A stretch of 64,000 bases of DNA from Geminicoccaceae bacterium (GTDB lineage Bacteria > Pseudomonadota > Alphaproteobacteria > Geminicoccales > Geminicoccaceae). Shown in pieces: positions 9,555-19,938 of this stretch. The notes under the pieces are model-generated. The model saw nothing but the letters and a program-made list of their open reading frames with translations, was not told the origin of the DNA and made no database searches. The stretch covers positions 1 to 64,000 of the forward strand of contig JANQNY010000078.1 in NCBI GenBank assembly GCA_028279345.1. The letters are read 5' to 3'. The first letter of the stretch is position 1. Every line of letters begins with the position of its first letter. Made by a program: the position numbers and the translations under genes.

Positions 9555-10288
9555 TGGTGGTCGGCGGCGTAGAGCCGGCTCTCCTCGAAGGCGTCGTCAG
9601 CGAGCACGCGGCCGACCAGGATGAGCGCGGTGCGGGTGATGCCGGCTGCCTTCACCTGCTCGCGTATCGTCGTGAGCGTGCCCTGGATGATGCGTTGATC
9701 CGGCCAGCCGACCCGATAGGCGACGACCACGGGCCCGTCCGTGCCGTAGTGCGGCTCGAGCGTGCGCACGACATGGACGAGGTTGTTGATCGAGAGGTGG
9801 ATGGCGAGTGTCGAACCGGTCCGGGCGAAGCTGGCCAGCTCCTCGCCCGCGGGCATGGCCGACGCCCGCACGGCGGTGCGCGTCAGGACGACGGACTGGG
9901 CAATGCCTGGCAGCGTCAGCTCGCGCTTGAGGGCGGCGGCAGCCGCGGCATAAGCGGGCACGCCAGGCACGACCTCGCAAGGGATGTCAAGTTCATCTAG
10001 CCGCCGCATTTGCTCAGCGATAGCGCCGTAGAGGGACGGATCGCCCGAGTGCACGCGGGCGACGTCTTGGCCCCGCTCGTGGGCGGCCGCGATGTCGGCG
10101 ATGATTTGATCGAGGTGCAGGGAGGCGGTGTCGACGACGACGGCATCGGCACGGGCCTCGACCAGCAGTTCGCGCGGCACGAGCGATCCAGCGTAGAGGA
10201 TAACCGGGGCGCTTCGGAGCAGGCGCAGCCCGCGGACGGTGATGAGGTCCGGCGCGCCCGGGCCGGCGCCGATGAAGTAGACCGTCAT
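9527..10288 (-). CDS. cobM: Precorrin-4 C11-methyltransferase
   Basis: CobM methylates C11 of precorrin-4 using S-adenosylmethionine. The 253-residue protein has the tetrapyrrole methylase N terminus [18 protein letters not shown], the YAGSLVP segment, the [10 protein letters not shown] motif near residue 80 and VVPGVPAY near 107. It is the last gene of the leftward cobH-cobL-cobI-cobJ-cobM series and overlaps the upstream cbiG-cobJ gene by four bases (ATGA), implying translational coupling. Confidence 0.96.
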   Translation of the reverse strand: MTVYFIGAGPGAPDLITVRGLRLLRSAPVILYAGSLVPRELLVEARADAVVVDTASLHLDQIIADIAAAHERGQDVARVHSGDPSLYGAIAEQMRRLDELDIPCEVVPGVPAYAAAAAALKRELTLPGIAQSVVLTRTAVRASAMPAGEELASFARTGSTLAIHLSINNLVHVVRTLEPHYGTDGPVVVAYRVGWPDQRIIQGTLTTIREQVKAAGITRTALILVGRVLADDAFEESRLYAADHHHVCREPST

Positions 10289-12054
10289 GACGGGCGATAG
10301 CCTCTGGGCGTGAACATGTGCCTATGCCCGTAGCCATCCTCCCAGATGCGGCTTTCGCGATTGCCGACGATGACCAGGGTCAGCATGTCGACAGCGGCAT
10401 TGCCGAGCTGGCCCAGCGCCACCAGTTGTACGACCTCGTCGGCGCGACCGACCTGGCGGGCGACGACACACGGCGTGTCCGGCGAGCGGTGGGCTTCGAG
10501 TAGGCGCCTGGCGCGCTCCAAGCCCTCGCGGCGCGCGGCAGAGACCGGGTTGTAGAAGGCGATGACGAAGTCGCCTTCCGCGGCGGCCCGGATGCGTGTC
10601 TCGATGACGCTCCAAGGGGTGAGCAGGTCCGACAGGGAGATCGCGCAGAAGTCGTGGCCGAGCGGAGCGCCAGCACGAGCGGCTGCGGCCTGCATCGCGC
10701 TGATGCCGGCGAGCGATCTGATCGGCACCCGCTGAAACGCCGGCTCGTCCGCGGCGATCTCGTGAACCAATGCCGCCATGGCGTAGACTCCCACATCGCC
10801 CGAGCCCAACAGGCCGACATCCGCGCCGTCGGCGGCGAGCGCGAGCGCGTGGCGGCAGCGGTCCGCCTCTCGCCCGAGCTCGAACGAATGCCGCCGCGCC
10901 TGGACGGTCGGTTCGATGAGGTCGATATAGCCGGCATAGCCGACGAGATCGGAACAGCGCCTGAGCGCCGCATCGACATCCAGGCTGCGCTCGCGGCGAT
11001 CGCCCGGCCCGAGGCTCAGAAGGCTCAGCGAGCCGCCCGGCCGCCCGACGCTCGACGGGTCGATCGGCGCCGGCGCCTGAGCGATGGCGACGGTCGCGCG
11101 CTCGCCCTTCGCCTTGGGTACCAGTAGCCGACCCTCGGGGCCGACAGCGGCGAGTGCAGCGGCTTCGGCAACGCCGTGGCAACCGACCTCGCGGAACACC
11201 TCGGTCGATGGCGTCGCCAGACGTGGCGTCTCCCGCTCCAACATTGCGGCACCGAAAAACCGCGCTGGCACGCTCATGCGTTCTGCTAGGGTCCGCACCG
11301 CCGGCTCGCCCGCCTTGAGGTCGAGCGACGCGACGAGCGCCAAGGCTGCCGGGGCGAGGTTGTGCGCCTCCAGCGTATCGGCGACCAGCGCTTCGAGCTC
11401 GGCGGTGGGGAGGCCGCGCTCGCAACCGACGCCGAGCGCGAGGACCCGCGGTATCAAGGCGACGGACGCCGAGGCGCGGCGGCGGATCGTGGTCTCGACG
11501 TCCGCGGTGCCTCCTGCCGCACGGATCGGGTCGAGCCATGGCGCCGGAAAGGCCTGGTCGTCGACGACGAGGCGCTCGCCGTCGCGCACACGGCGCATGA
11601 GGGGCTTGGGCTCACTGTCCGCGGCGAGCGACCAGCCGATGGGCGGATCGTCCAGCGCGACCGCACCTTCGAGGTCGCTCGCCGTGGTGATCGAAGCGTG
11701 CGCACCGATCGCCGCCGCCACCTCTGCGGCCAAACGGTTGGCGCCGCGATGGCCGCCGAGCAGCGGCACGACGCTCGAGCCGTCCGGGGCGACGGCCAGG
11801 ACCGGCGGCTCGTGACGCTTGTCTTCGAGGAGCGGTGCCAGCGTCCGGATCAGAATGCCGGCAGCGCAGATGCCGACGATCGGCACACCGGCCCGAAACA
11901 GCCCCCGCAGGTGCGTGGCGAGGTCATCGACGATGATGACGTCGGCGGCTGGTGCCCGGCCATGCAAGCGTGCCTTGGGGACGGCGACGGTGATCCGCCG
12001 GCCGAGCGCCTCGGTGGCGGGCGCAAGAACGACGACCGCCGGCTCAGGCTGCAT
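10285..12054 (-). CDS. cobJ: CbiG-CobJ fusion: cobalt-precorrin-5A hydrolase-like domain plus precorrin-3B C17-methyltransferase
   Basis: Two enzymes in a single 589-residue chain. Residues 1-330 are CbiG-like: the N-terminal part has [10 protein letters not shown] near residue 61 and LLGGHRGAN near 98, and the C-terminal (CobE-like) part has [12 protein letters not shown] near 205. Residues from about 340 to the end are the CobJ methylase, with [34 protein letters not shown] and IAFYNPVS. CobJ performs ring contraction-linked methylation at C17. The ATG at 12054 overlaps the end of cobI by 11 bases. Fusion to CbiG, an enzyme of the anaerobic route, beside aerobic-route genes is unusual but seen in other proteobacteria. 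Confidence 0.94.
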   Translation of the reverse strand: MQPEPAVVVLAPATEALGRRITVAVPKARLHGRAPAADVIIVDDLATHLRGLFRAGVPIVGICAAGILIRTLAPLLEDKRHEPPVLAVAPDGSSVVPLLGGHRGANRLAAEVAAAIGAHASITTASDLEGAVALDDPPIGWSLAADSEPKPLMRRVRDGERLVVDDQAFPAPWLDPIRAAGGTADVETTIRRRASASVALIPRVLALGVGCERGLPTAELEALVADTLEAHNLAPAALALVASLDLKAGEPAVRTLAERMSVPARFFGAAMLERETPRLATPSTEVFREVGCHGVAEAAALAAVGPEGRLLVPKAKGERATVAIAQAPAPIDPSSVGRPGGSLSLLSLGPGDRRERSLDVDAALRRCSDLVGYAGYIDLIEPTVQARRHSFELGREADRCRHALALAADGADVGLLGSGDVGVYAMAALVHEIAADEPAFQRVPIRSLAGISAMQAAAARAGAPLGHDFCAISLSDLLTPWSVIETRIRAAAEGDFVIAFYNPVSAARREGLERARRLLEAHRSPDTPCVVARQVGRADEVVQLVALGQLGNAAVDMLTLVIVGNRESRIWEDGYGHRHMFTPRGYRPS

Positions 12055-12751
12055 CCGCCAACGCCAGGCCACGGGTGAGCACGAGCGAGAAATAGGGCGC
12101 CCGCGCGGCACTCCAATCGCCGAGTGCCAGCCGGCGCTCGCCCGCTCCGCCGAGTTCGACCACGAGCCGCGCGCTCGCCTCGAGCCCGAGCGTCCGCAAG
12201 AGCGCGCGGACTTCTTCGAAGCGCCGCCCGACCTTGATGATCGCGGCGGCGCTGACCACCGCGAGGCACGCGTGAAGGCGGGCGGCGCCCATCGTCGCCG
12301 GCAGGACGGCGAAGCCCTGGGTGCCAACCGCGAGCGGCCATGCCTCGGCGGCGGCCGCGGCGATAGGTGAGGGGATGCCCGGGACGACCTCGACAGGCGA
12401 CGTTGGCTCGAGCCGATGCATGAGATGAACGAACGTGCCGAAGAGCAGCGGATCGCCTTCGCACAGCACGGCGACGGTGGCGCCGGCGACCAGTTCCGCG
12501 CGCACGGCCGCGGCAAGGCGTGCATAGCTGGCGTCAGCGGTCCGCGGGTCGGGGCCCATGTCCAGCTCGACGATGCACTCGCGGACGCCCGCCGGCAGGT
12601 GCGCTGCCGCGATCGCCCGCGCGCGCGAGGGGTGTCCCGCGGCGGCGACCGAGACCACGACGTCGGCGTCGGCCAGGCGGCGGGCGGCCTTGAGGGTCAG
12701 GAGCTCGGGATCGCCCGGCCCCACGCCGATCCCGACGAGGCGGCCGGTCAC
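12044..12751 (-). CDS. cobI: Precorrin-2 C20-methyltransferase
   Basis: CobI adds the C20 methyl group to precorrin-2 from S-adenosylmethionine. The 235-residue protein shows the family N terminus LVGIGVGPGDPELLTLKA, CEGDPLLFGTFVHLM near residue 97 and EVVPGIPS near 120. The GTG start overlaps the cobL stop as GTGA, and the stop overlaps the start of the cbiG-cobJ gene, so the genes are probably translated as a coupled set. Confidence 0.96.
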   Translation of the reverse strand: MTGRLVGIGVGPGDPELLTLKAARRLADADVVVSVAAAGHPSRARAIAAAHLPAGVRECIVELDMGPDPRTADASYARLAAAVRAELVAGATVAVLCEGDPLLFGTFVHLMHRLEPTSPVEVVPGIPSPIAAAAAEAWPLAVGTQGFAVLPATMGAARLHACLAVVSAAAIIKVGRRFEEVRALLRTLGLEASARLVVELGGAGERRLALGDWSAARAPYFSLVLTRGLALADAA

Positions 12752-13944
12752 GGCTTGCGGGCTTCCAGCTGCAGGACCGGCAGGCTCGCGCGCCAGGTCG
12801 TTTTCGTCCCCAGTGGCGCGCGGTTCTCGCGGTGAAAACGGACGAGCGTGCCGCTGAACGTCTCAGCAAGCTTCGTCAGCACGGCCTGACCCTCGACGCT
12901 CACCGCCTGGGCCACAAGGCGGCCACCGCCGCGCAGACGTTCCCAAGCCCCTTCGACGACCGGTAGATCGTGCGCCCCGCCGCCGACGAAGACGACATCG
13001 GGATCGTCGAGCTCGTCGTAGACGTCCGGCGCATCCGCGATCACGACCTGCACCTCCGGCGTGCCGAGGCGGTCCGCATTCTTCTGCAGAATGGCTGCGC
13101 GGTCGAAGTCGCGCTCGATCGCGGAGACGCGGCCCTGCCGCGCTGCTCGGAGCCAGCTCACGGCGATCCCGCCGCAACCGGCGCCGATGTCCCAGAGATG
13201 CTGGCCCGGCAACGGGTTCAGCGCAAACAGCGCATGCATGCGCGCCTGCGTCTTGCTGAACTTACCGTCGTGGTCGAACGCTTCGTCGTCCAGGGCGAAA
13301 CCGGCGATGAGTGGCACGCCCGGCTTGGGCCAGCACTCGACCGCTACCGTGTCGAGCTCGGTGATGGTCGGATCGGTCCAGTCATGGGCTGGCCCCTCGG
13401 CGATCAGCTCGTCGGCGGCGCCGAGGCGGGAGAGGCGCCAGACCAGGCTCGGTCCCCAACCCGAATCGCGTAGCGCTTGGGCGATCGCAAAGGCCGAGGT
13501 CTTGGCGTCGGTGAGGATCAAGAGCTTGCGGCCTGGTGCCAGCTCTCGCTTGAGCCGCGTCAGCGGCCGCGCGTGCAAGCTGAAACAGATCACCTCGTCG
13601 CGTGACCAGCCGAGCCGCGCGCAGGCCAGCGAGAACGCGCTCGGATGCGGATGCACCGAGATCTGCTCGCGCCCATAGCGGTCGAACAGTCGAAGCGCCA
13701 CGCCGTGATCGAGCGGATCGCCAGAGGCGAGCACCACGATGCGGCGGTCGCTGTGCTGGTCGAGCTCCTGAAACGTCGCTTCGAGCGGGCGCTGCCAGGC
13801 GATCTTGAGCGCTTCATGGTTGTCGACGAAGCCCAGATGGCGGGTCCCGCCGACGATCACCTCGGCCGCATCGAGCAAGGCTCGAACGTCGGGTACGAGC
13901 CCCTGAATGCCGTCGGCGCCGATGCCGATTACCTCGATGCGCAT
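12748..13944 (-). CDS. cobL: Precorrin-6Y C5,15-methyltransferase (decarboxylating)
   Basis: CobL methylates C5 and C15 of precorrin-6B and removes the C12 acetate carboxyl. The 398-residue protein has both expected parts: a CbiE-like methylase domain (VIGIGADGIQGL at the start, ASGDPLDHGVA near residue 73) and a CbiT-like domain from about residue 215 (SKTQARMHAL, LWDIGAGCGGIAVSW, VFVGGGAHD). It overlaps cobH by 16 bases and cobI by four, consistent with one transcript. Confidence 0.96.
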   Translation of the reverse strand: MRIEVIGIGADGIQGLVPDVRALLDAAEVIVGGTRHLGFVDNHEALKIAWQRPLEATFQELDQHSDRRIVVLASGDPLDHGVALRLFDRYGREQISVHPHPSAFSLACARLGWSRDEVICFSLHARPLTRLKRELAPGRKLLILTDAKTSAFAIAQALRDSGWGPSLVWRLSRLGAADELIAEGPAHDWTDPTITELDTVAVECWPKPGVPLIAGFALDDEAFDHDGKFSKTQARMHALFALNPLPGQHLWDIGAGCGGIAVSWLRAARQGRVSAIERDFDRAAILQKNADRLGTPEVQVVIADAPDVYDELDDPDVVFVGGGAHDLPVVEGAWERLRGGGRLVAQAVSVEGQAVLTKLAETFSGTLVRFHRENRAPLGTKTTWRASLPVLQLEARKP

Positions 13945-14579
13945 GCGTCACCTGCTTCGATGGCGAGCGCATTGACGGCGGCCGCGGCGATCGCGCTGCC
14001 GCCACGCCGGCCGAGAACGGTAACGAAGGGGACCTCGGTGCATGCCGCGAGCGCCCGCTTGCTCTCCGCGGCACCGACGAAGCCGACGGGCACGCCGATC
14101 ACCGCCGCGGGCTCGGACGCGCCGGCACCGATCCGCTCCAGCAGCCGGAAGAGCGCGGTCGGCGCATTGCCGATCACCACGAGCGCCCCGTCCAGGCCGG
14201 CACCCGCTTCATCGATGGCGGCAGCCGACCGCGTCGTGCCTGGGCGCGCGGCGCCGTCGTCGGCATCGAGCAAGCAGCGGACGGCGTTCTGCGCCGGAAG
14301 CAGGCGGTCCGTGATACCCGCGCGGACCATGCGCGCATCGGTGACGATCGGCGCGCCACCGGCAAGCGCCGCCGTCGCGCGCGGGACGAAGTCGGCGGAG
14401 CTGCGCACGTCGCCGGCAAGATCGCACATGCCGCACGCGTGGATCATGCGGCGGATGATCGGTCGGAGAGCTCCGTCGACGCCACGCCAGTCCGTCTCCT
14501 CATCAATCAACGCGAAAGAGCGGGCGTAGATCGCCGCGGGATCCTCGACGTAGGTCCCGCGGGCGACGCCGACGCTCAC
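13929..14579 (-). CDS. cobH: Precorrin-8X methylmutase
   Basis: CobH moves the C11 methyl group to C12, converting precorrin-8X to hydrogenobyrinate. The 216-residue sequence carries the catalytic histidine (His47) in IIRRMIHACGMCDL and the late GVPVGFVGAAESK loop. The GTG start follows GAGGAG about eight bases upstream. It is the first gene of the leftward cobH-L-I-J-M operon and is divergent from cobD; the 140 bases between them hold the presumed promoters. I saw no B12-box or other sign of a cobalamin riboswitch there. Confidence 0.96.
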   Translation of the reverse strand: MSVGVARGTYVEDPAAIYARSFALIDEETDWRGVDGALRPIIRRMIHACGMCDLAGDVRSSADFVPRATAALAGGAPIVTDARMVRAGITDRLLPAQNAVRCLLDADDGAARPGTTRSAAAIDEAGAGLDGALVVIGNAPTALFRLLERIGAGASEPAAVIGVPVGFVGAAESKRALAACTEVPFVTVLGRRGGSAIAAAAVNALAIEAGDACASR

Positions 14580-14719
14580 GCCGCACGCTCCTCTATCGTC
14601 CCGCTCGCGCGTCGAGATCGGTTCACGTCGCTGCCACTCTTGCCGTTGTCGCTAACTGGGGTAGCAACGGCGTCGGCGAGCGGCAAGGTCGCTTGCCGTC
14701 GCGGTCGAGGGAGAGAAGC

Positions 14720-15691
14720 TTGCTGACAGCGCCCCCGGAGGCGTTGCTCTTCGCGGCGCTGGTGGCCCTCGTCGTCGATGCGCTCGCCGGTGAGCCCCGC
14801 TGGCTCTACCGCCGCCTGCCGCATCCCGTGGTCGCGATCGGTCGGCTTGTCGGCGCGCTCGAAGGGCGGCTCTGGCAACCTGGCCAATCTTCGGTCCTAC
14901 GCTGTCGGCGCGGCGCGCAGCTCGTGACCCTGACCCTCACGGCTAGCTTGGTCGTGAGCCTCCCTTTTGCGTGCCTCCTTTGGCAGGGAACCGTCGCGAC
15001 GGTGATCACCGGGCTTGCCGCCGGCACGCTGCTCGCTCAGCGGAGCCTGGTTGATCATGTGCGGGCCGTGGCCCAAGGCCTCGACGAGGACGTCGAGACA
15101 GGACGCACCGCCGTCGCGCAGATCGTCGGTCGCGATCCGCAGAGCCTGGACGCCTCGGGTGTGGCACGCGCCGCGATCGAATCGGCGGCGGAAAACCTGT
15201 CGGACGGCGTCGTGGCGCCGCTCTGCTGGCTCCTGCTTCTGGGCCCTCTGGGCCTCGTCGGCTACAAAGCGATCAACACCATGGACAGCATGGTCGGCTA
15301 CCGCTCCGAACGGTACCTCGCGTTCGGCCGGACCGCGGCACGTCTGGACGATCGGGTCAACTGGCTGCCGGCGCGGCTCACGGCCCTTCTGCTGCTGCTC
15401 GTCGCCGGGCGGCTCGATGCGCGAGCGCGCCTGCCGCGCGAAGCACGCAAGCATCGCTCGCCCAACGCCGGCTGGCCCGAGGCGGCGATGGCCGTGGCAC
15501 TCGACGTCCGCCTGGCGGGCCCCCGCGTCTATGCGTCGGGAACCGTCGACGACGACTGGATCGGCGACGGTCGCGCGGAGCTGGGAGCGTCGGACATACG
15601 GCGTGCGGTCGGACTGCTGTGGCGGGTCTGGACCGTCCTCGCGCTGCTCGTTGGCGGCTCGGCGATCGCCATCGCGCTGCTCGTGGGCTAA
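14720..15691 (+). CDS. cobD: Adenosylcobinamide-phosphate synthase
   Basis: CobD/CbiB is the membrane enzyme that attaches aminopropanol (phosphate) to adenosylcobyric acid. The protein of about 323 residues has several hydrophobic segments and the family motifs D-ALAGEPRWLYRRLPHPVV-IG near the N terminus, SAAENLSDGVVAPL and INTMDSMVGYRSERY in the middle. TTG at 14720 is chosen because GGGAGAG lies a few bases upstream; another TTG at 14693 has none. It is divergent from cobH. Confidence 0.95.
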   Translation: MLTAPPEALLFAALVALVVDALAGEPRWLYRRLPHPVVAIGRLVGALEGRLWQPGQSSVLRCRRGAQLVTLTLTASLVVSLPFACLLWQGTVATVITGLAAGTLLAQRSLVDHVRAVAQGLDEDVETGRTAVAQIVGRDPQSLDASGVARAAIESAAENLSDGVVAPLCWLLLLGPLGLVGYKAINTMDSMVGYRSERYLAFGRTAARLDDRVNWLPARLTALLLLLVAGRLDARARLPREARKHRSPNAGWPEAAMAVALDVRLAGPRVYASGTVDDDWIGDGRAELGASDIRRAVGLLWRVWTVLALLVGGSAIAIALLVG

Positions 15692-15736
15692 AAGGCGGTT
15701 GGAAGAATTGGCAGAAGCGACGCGCCGGAGGCGCGG

Positions 15737-16057
15737 ATGATATGTCGGCTTTGGCGCGGCTGGGCGACACCTGAGAACGCGGACGTCTATGAGCAGATTG
15801 TCCGCTACGAGGTGATCCCGGCGATCGAGCAACGCGCCATAACGGGCTTTCGCCACATCGACCTGCTCCGCCGCGACGCCGGCGCCGAGGTCGAGTTCGT
15901 GACGCTCATGTGGTTCGACGACCTCGAAGCGATCAGGGCATTCATCGGGGAAGATTATGCGGTGAGCCACGTCCCGCCGGCGGCGCGCGCGGTGCTCGCC
16001 CGGTTCGACGAGCGCGCGACCCATTTCGACGTGCGCGACCGCCGCCCCCAGGCCTGA
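15737..16057 (+). CDS. ABM-superfamily small protein (dimeric alpha-beta barrel)
   Basis: A 106-residue protein of the antibiotic-biosynthesis-monooxygenase type fold. The opening ICRLWRGWATPENADVYEQ, the central GFRHIDLLRR..EVEFVTLMWFDDLEAIRAF and the hydrophobic C-terminal strand match small dimeric barrels. Members range from haem-degrading enzymes to proteins of unknown function, and no haem-binding residue can be assigned with confidence. The ATG follows GGAGG after a short spacer. It lies 45 bases behind cobD on the same strand and may ride on its transcript. Confidence 0.7.
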   Translation: MICRLWRGWATPENADVYEQIVRYEVIPAIEQRAITGFRHIDLLRRDAGAEVEFVTLMWFDDLEAIRAFIGEDYAVSHVPPAARAVLARFDERATHFDVRDRRPQA

Positions 16058-16077
16058 CGGGCCGGGAGCCTTGTGGT

Positions 16078-16653
16078 TCAGGGCGTCCATCGCATCAGCG
16101 CGCGCAGCTCCGTCCGCTGCTCCAGGGCGACGAACCCGGCGCGTTCGAGCGTCGAGCGGATGCCCACATAGCCCTCGCCCCAGACGAGCGGCCGGCGCGG
16201 CGCAATGGGTGCCGCATCGACGGCGACGGCGCCCTGGGACGCCGCGTACGCGCAAGCCGCCCGGGCGAGCGCCTCCATGAGACCCCGCCCGCGCACGTCC
16301 TTTCTGAGGAAGAAGCAGGAGACGAGCCAGACGCCCGCCGCCGCGTCGTTCTTGGGCGGCCGCGCGCTGCGGGTACGATCAAAGCGAGGCACGTCGGCCC
16401 GCGGGGTCACCTGCACCCACCCGGCCGCGCGCTCTCCGTCATAGAGCAGGAGGCCGGGCGGTGGACCCGCTTCGACCCGGCGCTTGAACGAGGCGCGCAG
16501 CTCGGCGCGGTCGTTCTTTTGCCAATCGCTCGCCCGGACCCGCCACCACATGCACCAGCAGCCGCGCGTGTTCGCGTCACCCTCGAACAACGCTTCGAGG
16601 TCCGAGAAGCGGTCGGCGGTCAGCGGCTCGACCCGCGGCGCGCGCGCCGTCAT
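16078..16653 (-). CDS. GNAT-family N-acetyltransferase
   Basis: The 191-residue protein has the GNAT acetyl-CoA-binding core: a strand ending [21 protein letters not shown] (R-x-x-G-x-G/A type loop near residue 121) and the following helix. An N-terminal [12 protein letters not shown] segment with clustered cysteine and tryptophan occurs in a subgroup often found in actinobacteria and alphaproteobacteria. The start overlaps the cobQ stop by four bases (ATGA), so it is probably the distal gene of a cobQ transcript. The acceptor is unknown. Confidence 0.85.
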   Translation of the reverse strand: MTARAPRVEPLTADRFSDLEALFEGDANTRGCWCMWWRVRASDWQKNDRAELRASFKRRVEAGPPPGLLLYDGERAAGWVQVTPRADVPRFDRTRSARPPKNDAAAGVWLVSCFFLRKDVRGRGLMEALARAACAYAASQGAVAVDAAPIAPRRPLVWGEGYVGIRSTLERAGFVALEQRTELRALMRWTP

Positions 16654-18104
16654 GCGGCCACCTCCAGCAAACGGTCGACGGCGATGTGGGCCGCCAGGTG
16701 ATCGGCGAGCGCGTCGAGCGTACGCTCGACCTCGGTCTCGTAGGCGAGGGCGCTGGCACTGGCGCCCCAGCCGTCGAGCAGCCAGGCGCGGAAGCCGTCG
16801 GCGGCGAAGAGGCCGTGCACATAGGTGCCAACGATGCGGCCATCGGCGGAGCTGGCCCCTTCGGCGCGGCCGTCGACCGCGAAGGCTGGACGATCCCGGT
16901 CGGGCCCGTCAGTGCGACCGACGTGCATCTCGTAGCCGTGCGCAGCAGGTCCATCGGGCCACGCGCGCACCGTCACCCGTTCGAGCGTTTTGTCGCCGGT
17001 GAGCACCGTGTCGACGTCGAGCAGGCCGAGGCCCGCGTCCTCGCCCGGTGCGCCCTCGATGCCATCGGGATCGGTGATGCGTCGGCCGAGCATCTGATAG
17101 CCGCCGCAGAGGCCGAGCACGCGGCCGCCACGCCGGGTGTGGGCCAGGAGGTCGATGTCCCAACCCGCAGCCCTGAACGCCTTGAGGTCGCTTCGCGTCG
17201 CCTTCGAGCCCGGCAAGAGAACGAGATCGGCATCCGCCGGTAGCGGCTGGCCGGGCAGCACGATCTCGACCGCGCAGCCGGGCTCGGCCTTGAGCGGGTC
17301 CAGGTCGTCGAAATTGGCGATCCGTGGGGTGCGCGGCACGACGATCTTGAAGCCGGAGCCCTGATCGCTCGTGCTGTTTAGGTCGAGGACATCCTCTGCC
17401 GGCAGTCGCCACGCATCTTCGAACCAGGGCACGACGCCCAGATTGGCGAGCCCCGTTCGGCGCTCCAGGATCGGATGGGCGTTGTCGAAGAGCGACGGGT
17501 CGCCGCGGAACCGGTTGACGATGTAGCCCTTGATCAGCGCGCGCTCGGCGGGCTCCAGGAGCGCCATCGTGCCCACGAGCGCCGCGATGACGCCGCCGCG
17601 CTCGATGTCGCCCACGAGCGCCACGGGCACGTCGGCGGCGAGCGCGAAACCCATGTTGGCGAGGTCGCCTTCCCGCAGATTGACCTCAGCCGGCGACCCT
17701 GCGCCCTCGACCAGCACGAGGTCATGTGCGGCCTTGAGGCGCTCGAAGCTCTTGAGGATTGGCGCCATCAGCTCGGGCTTGAGGGCGTGGTAGGCCCGCG
17801 CGTCGAAACGCCCGCGCATGCGGCCCCGGACCACGACTTGGGCACCCTTGTCGGTCTCGGGCTTCAAGAGCACCGGGTTCATGTCGGTGTGGGGCTCGAG
17901 CCCCGCGGCGCGCGCCTGCAACGCCTGTGCGCGGCCGATCTCGCCGCCGTCCGCGGTGACGGCCGCGTTGTTGGACATGTTCTGCGGCTTGAAGGGCGCT
18001 ACCCGAAGCCGGCGCCGCGCGCACAGGCGGCACAGCCCGGCGGTGAGCAGCGACTTGCCGACGTTCGAGCCGGTCCCCTGGAGCATCAACGAGCGAGCGG
18101 TCAT
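16650..18104 (-). CDS. cobQ: Cobyric acid synthase
   Basis: CobQ amidates the b, d, e and g side chains of adenosylcobyrinic acid a,c-diamide using glutamine and ATP. The 484-residue product has the ATP-binding N terminus [15 protein letters not shown], the [14 protein letters not shown] segment, [13 protein letters not shown] near residue 132, and a glutamine amidotransferase domain with Cys333 in [10 protein letters not shown] and His430 in TYVHG. The first ATG that gives this canonical start is at 18104; the longer open frame upstream has no family similarity. It is divergent from the amidohydrolase gene. Confidence 0.96.
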   Translation of the reverse strand: MTARSLMLQGTGSNVGKSLLTAGLCRLCARRRLRVAPFKPQNMSNNAAVTADGGEIGRAQALQARAAGLEPHTDMNPVLLKPETDKGAQVVVRGRMRGRFDARAYHALKPELMAPILKSFERLKAAHDLVLVEGAGSPAEVNLREGDLANMGFALAADVPVALVGDIERGGVIAALVGTMALLEPAERALIKGYIVNRFRGDPSLFDNAHPILERRTGLANLGVVPWFEDAWRLPAEDVLDLNSTSDQGSGFKIVVPRTPRIANFDDLDPLKAEPGCAVEIVLPGQPLPADADLVLLPGSKATRSDLKAFRAAGWDIDLLAHTRRGGRVLGLCGGYQMLGRRITDPDGIEGAPGEDAGLGLLDVDTVLTGDKTLERVTVRAWPDGPAAHGYEMHVGRTDGPDRDRPAFAVDGRAEGASSADGRIVGTYVHGLFAADGFRAWLLDGWGASASALAYETEVERTLDALADHLAAHIAVDRLLEVAA

Positions 18105-18294
18105 GGTGCACGAATAGTGGTGGTCCGTCGTCTTTAGGGGTTTGTCCCGCGAGCAATCGCCGATCCGGCGGTGTCTCGCAAGCCGGCCACGCGGCGGCTG
18201 CGTGGTGTAGCACCGGCCGCTGTCGGGGTTGGATTGCCGGTACGCACGCTTTGCGCCACCTTCGCGTCGACGTCCCTCGAAGCGGAGACCTGGA

Positions 18295-19938
18295 TTGCCG
18301 CGCATCGCCGCCGACACGCTGTTGCGCCGTGGCCGGTTCTGGTGCGGCATCGGCCAGTCGAGCGCGCGCGTTCTAGCCATCTTTGGCGGCCGCATCCTTG
18401 CCGTGGGCGACGACGACCTGGAAGAGCTGGCGGGCCCGGACACGCGGGTGATCGACCTCGAGGGCCGGTTCGCCATGCCAGGGCTCAATGATGCTCATCT
18501 GCATCTCTTGCCGATGGGTCTCGCCATGGCAGAGGTCGATCTGCGGCCGAGCGCAGCCCCCGATTTGGCGACGCTGTTGGCACGGTTGCGCGAGCATGCA
18601 GCGACGTTGCCGCGTGGCGCCTGGGTGCTTGGCCGGGGCTATGACCATTTCAAGCTGCCCGAGGGCCGGCACCCGACGCGCGCCGAGCTTGACCACGCTC
18701 TCCCAGATCATCCCGTCTATGTCTCGCGGACCTGCGGGCATCTGGCCGTCTGCAATTCGCTGGCGCTCGACGCCGCGGGCATCTGGGTCGAAACGCCGTC
18801 GCCTCAGGGTGGCCTGATCGAGGTCCGCGACGGCGAACTCACGGGCCTCCTCGCCGAGACCGCGCGCGAGCCGGTGAAAGCGCTACTTCCGACCGTCACC
18901 GAAGATGACCTCGTCGCGGCGATCGAGCGTGCGGGCAGGCGCTGCGCGGGTCTCGGCATCACCAGCGTGATGGATGCCGCCGTCGGCATGCGGATGGGCT
19001 TCGCGGAGATGGCCGCGTATCAGCGTGCCAAGCGTGAGAGCCGCTTGCCGGTGCGGGCTTATCTCTGCCTGCTGGGCGGGACCGGCGGCATCGTCGAGCC
19101 TTGCCTGGAGGCGGGGTTGGTCACAGGCACCGGCGACCACGACTTGCGCATCGGGCCCGTCAAGCTCTTCACCGACGGCAGTGCCGGCGTCGGCACGGCC
19201 GCCATGCGCACGCCCTATCGCGATGGCGGCTATGGATTGTTGACCTACGACGATGCGGCGTTGGCGGGATTGGTCCGAGAGTACCACGACGCGGGCTATC
19301 AGTTGGCGCTGCACGCGATCGGCGACGCCGCGATCGAGCAAGTGCTAGACGCCTACGAGCAGGCGCTTTCGGCAACGCCGGCACCGGACCGCCGCCATCG
19401 GATCGAGCACTCCGGGTTCGTCACGCCCGAACAGATCGAGCGGCTCGTGCGGCTCGGGGTCCAGCCGGTGCCACAGCCCGTCTTCCTGCGCGATTTCGGT
19501 AACCTCTATGTCGACGTGGTGGGCGAAGGGCGCGCCGCTGCGGCCTATCCGATGCGTCGGTGGCTTGAAGCCGGGCTTCATCCTGCCGCGAGCACCGACT
19601 GCCCGGTCTGCGACTGCGACCCGTTCGCCAACCTGCACACCATGCTGACGCGCCACACCGACCGCGGCACCGTCGTCGGCAGCGGCGAACGCTTGACGCA
19701 CGACGAGGCGCTCCACGCCTACACCTGGAACGGCGCCTATGTGAGCCATGCGGAGTCCCACAAGGGGCGGCTCCAGCGCGGCTTACTTGCCGATCTCGCG
19801 GTGTTCGACACGGACCTCTCGGCCGCGGACCCGGACACGGTGGCGGCGGCCCAGTGCGAGCTGACGCTCAGGGGCGGCGAGGTAGTGTTCGACCGTCAGG
19901 GTTTGGCGGGCGCACGCGCAGGAGAGACGCGATCATGA
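18295..19938 (+). CDS. Amidohydrolase, YtcJ/exoenzyme-regulatory AepA-like
   Basis: A metal-dependent hydrolase of about 547 residues. Family marks are [17 protein letters not shown] (metal-binding H-x-H), VLGRGYDH, a [15 protein letters not shown] segment, [28 protein letters not shown], and the late [16 protein letters not shown]. The TTG at 18295 is chosen because GGAGA lies seven bases upstream and the frame then begins with the typical leader before the R-G-R-x-WCGIG element. The next amidohydrolase overlaps it by four bases, so they form an operon. The substrate is unknown; N-acyl amino acids or N-substituted formamides are known for relatives. Confidence 0.85.
   Translation: MPRIAADTLLRRGRFWCGIGQSSARVLAIFGGRILAVGDDDLEELAGPDTRVIDLEGRFAMPGLNDAHLHLLPMGLAMAEVDLRPSAAPDLATLLARLREHAATLPRGAWVLGRGYDHFKLPEGRHPTRAELDHALPDHPVYVSRTCGHLAVCNSLALDAAGIWVETPSPQGGLIEVRDGELTGLLAETAREPVKALLPTVTEDDLVAAIERAGRRCAGLGITSVMDAAVGMRMGFAEMAAYQRAKRESRLPVRAYLCLLGGTGGIVEPCLEAGLVTGTGDHDLRIGPVKLFTDGSAGVGTAAMRTPYRDGGYGLLTYDDAALAGLVREYHDAGYQLALHAIGDAAIEQVLDAYEQALSATPAPDRRHRIEHSGFVTPEQIERLVRLGVQPVPQPVFLRDFGNLYVDVVGEGRAAAAYPMRRWLEAGLHPAASTDCPVCDCDPFANLHTMLTRHTDRGTVVGSGERLTHDEALHAYTWNGAYVSHAESHKGRLQRGLLADLAVFDTDLSAADPDTVAAAQCELTLRGGEVVFDRQGLAGARAGETRS

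Noticed and set aside
14580-14719. Cobalamin riboswitch between cobH and cobD, or upstream of cobS/cobT, cobB/cobK and cobQ
   Set aside because: I looked on both strands of these gaps for the B12-box and its flanking helices and saw none; a covariance-model search would settle it.
14897-16255. Open frame of 452 codons opposite cobD and the ABM gene
   Set aside because: Antisense of known genes, Arg-rich, no start signal.
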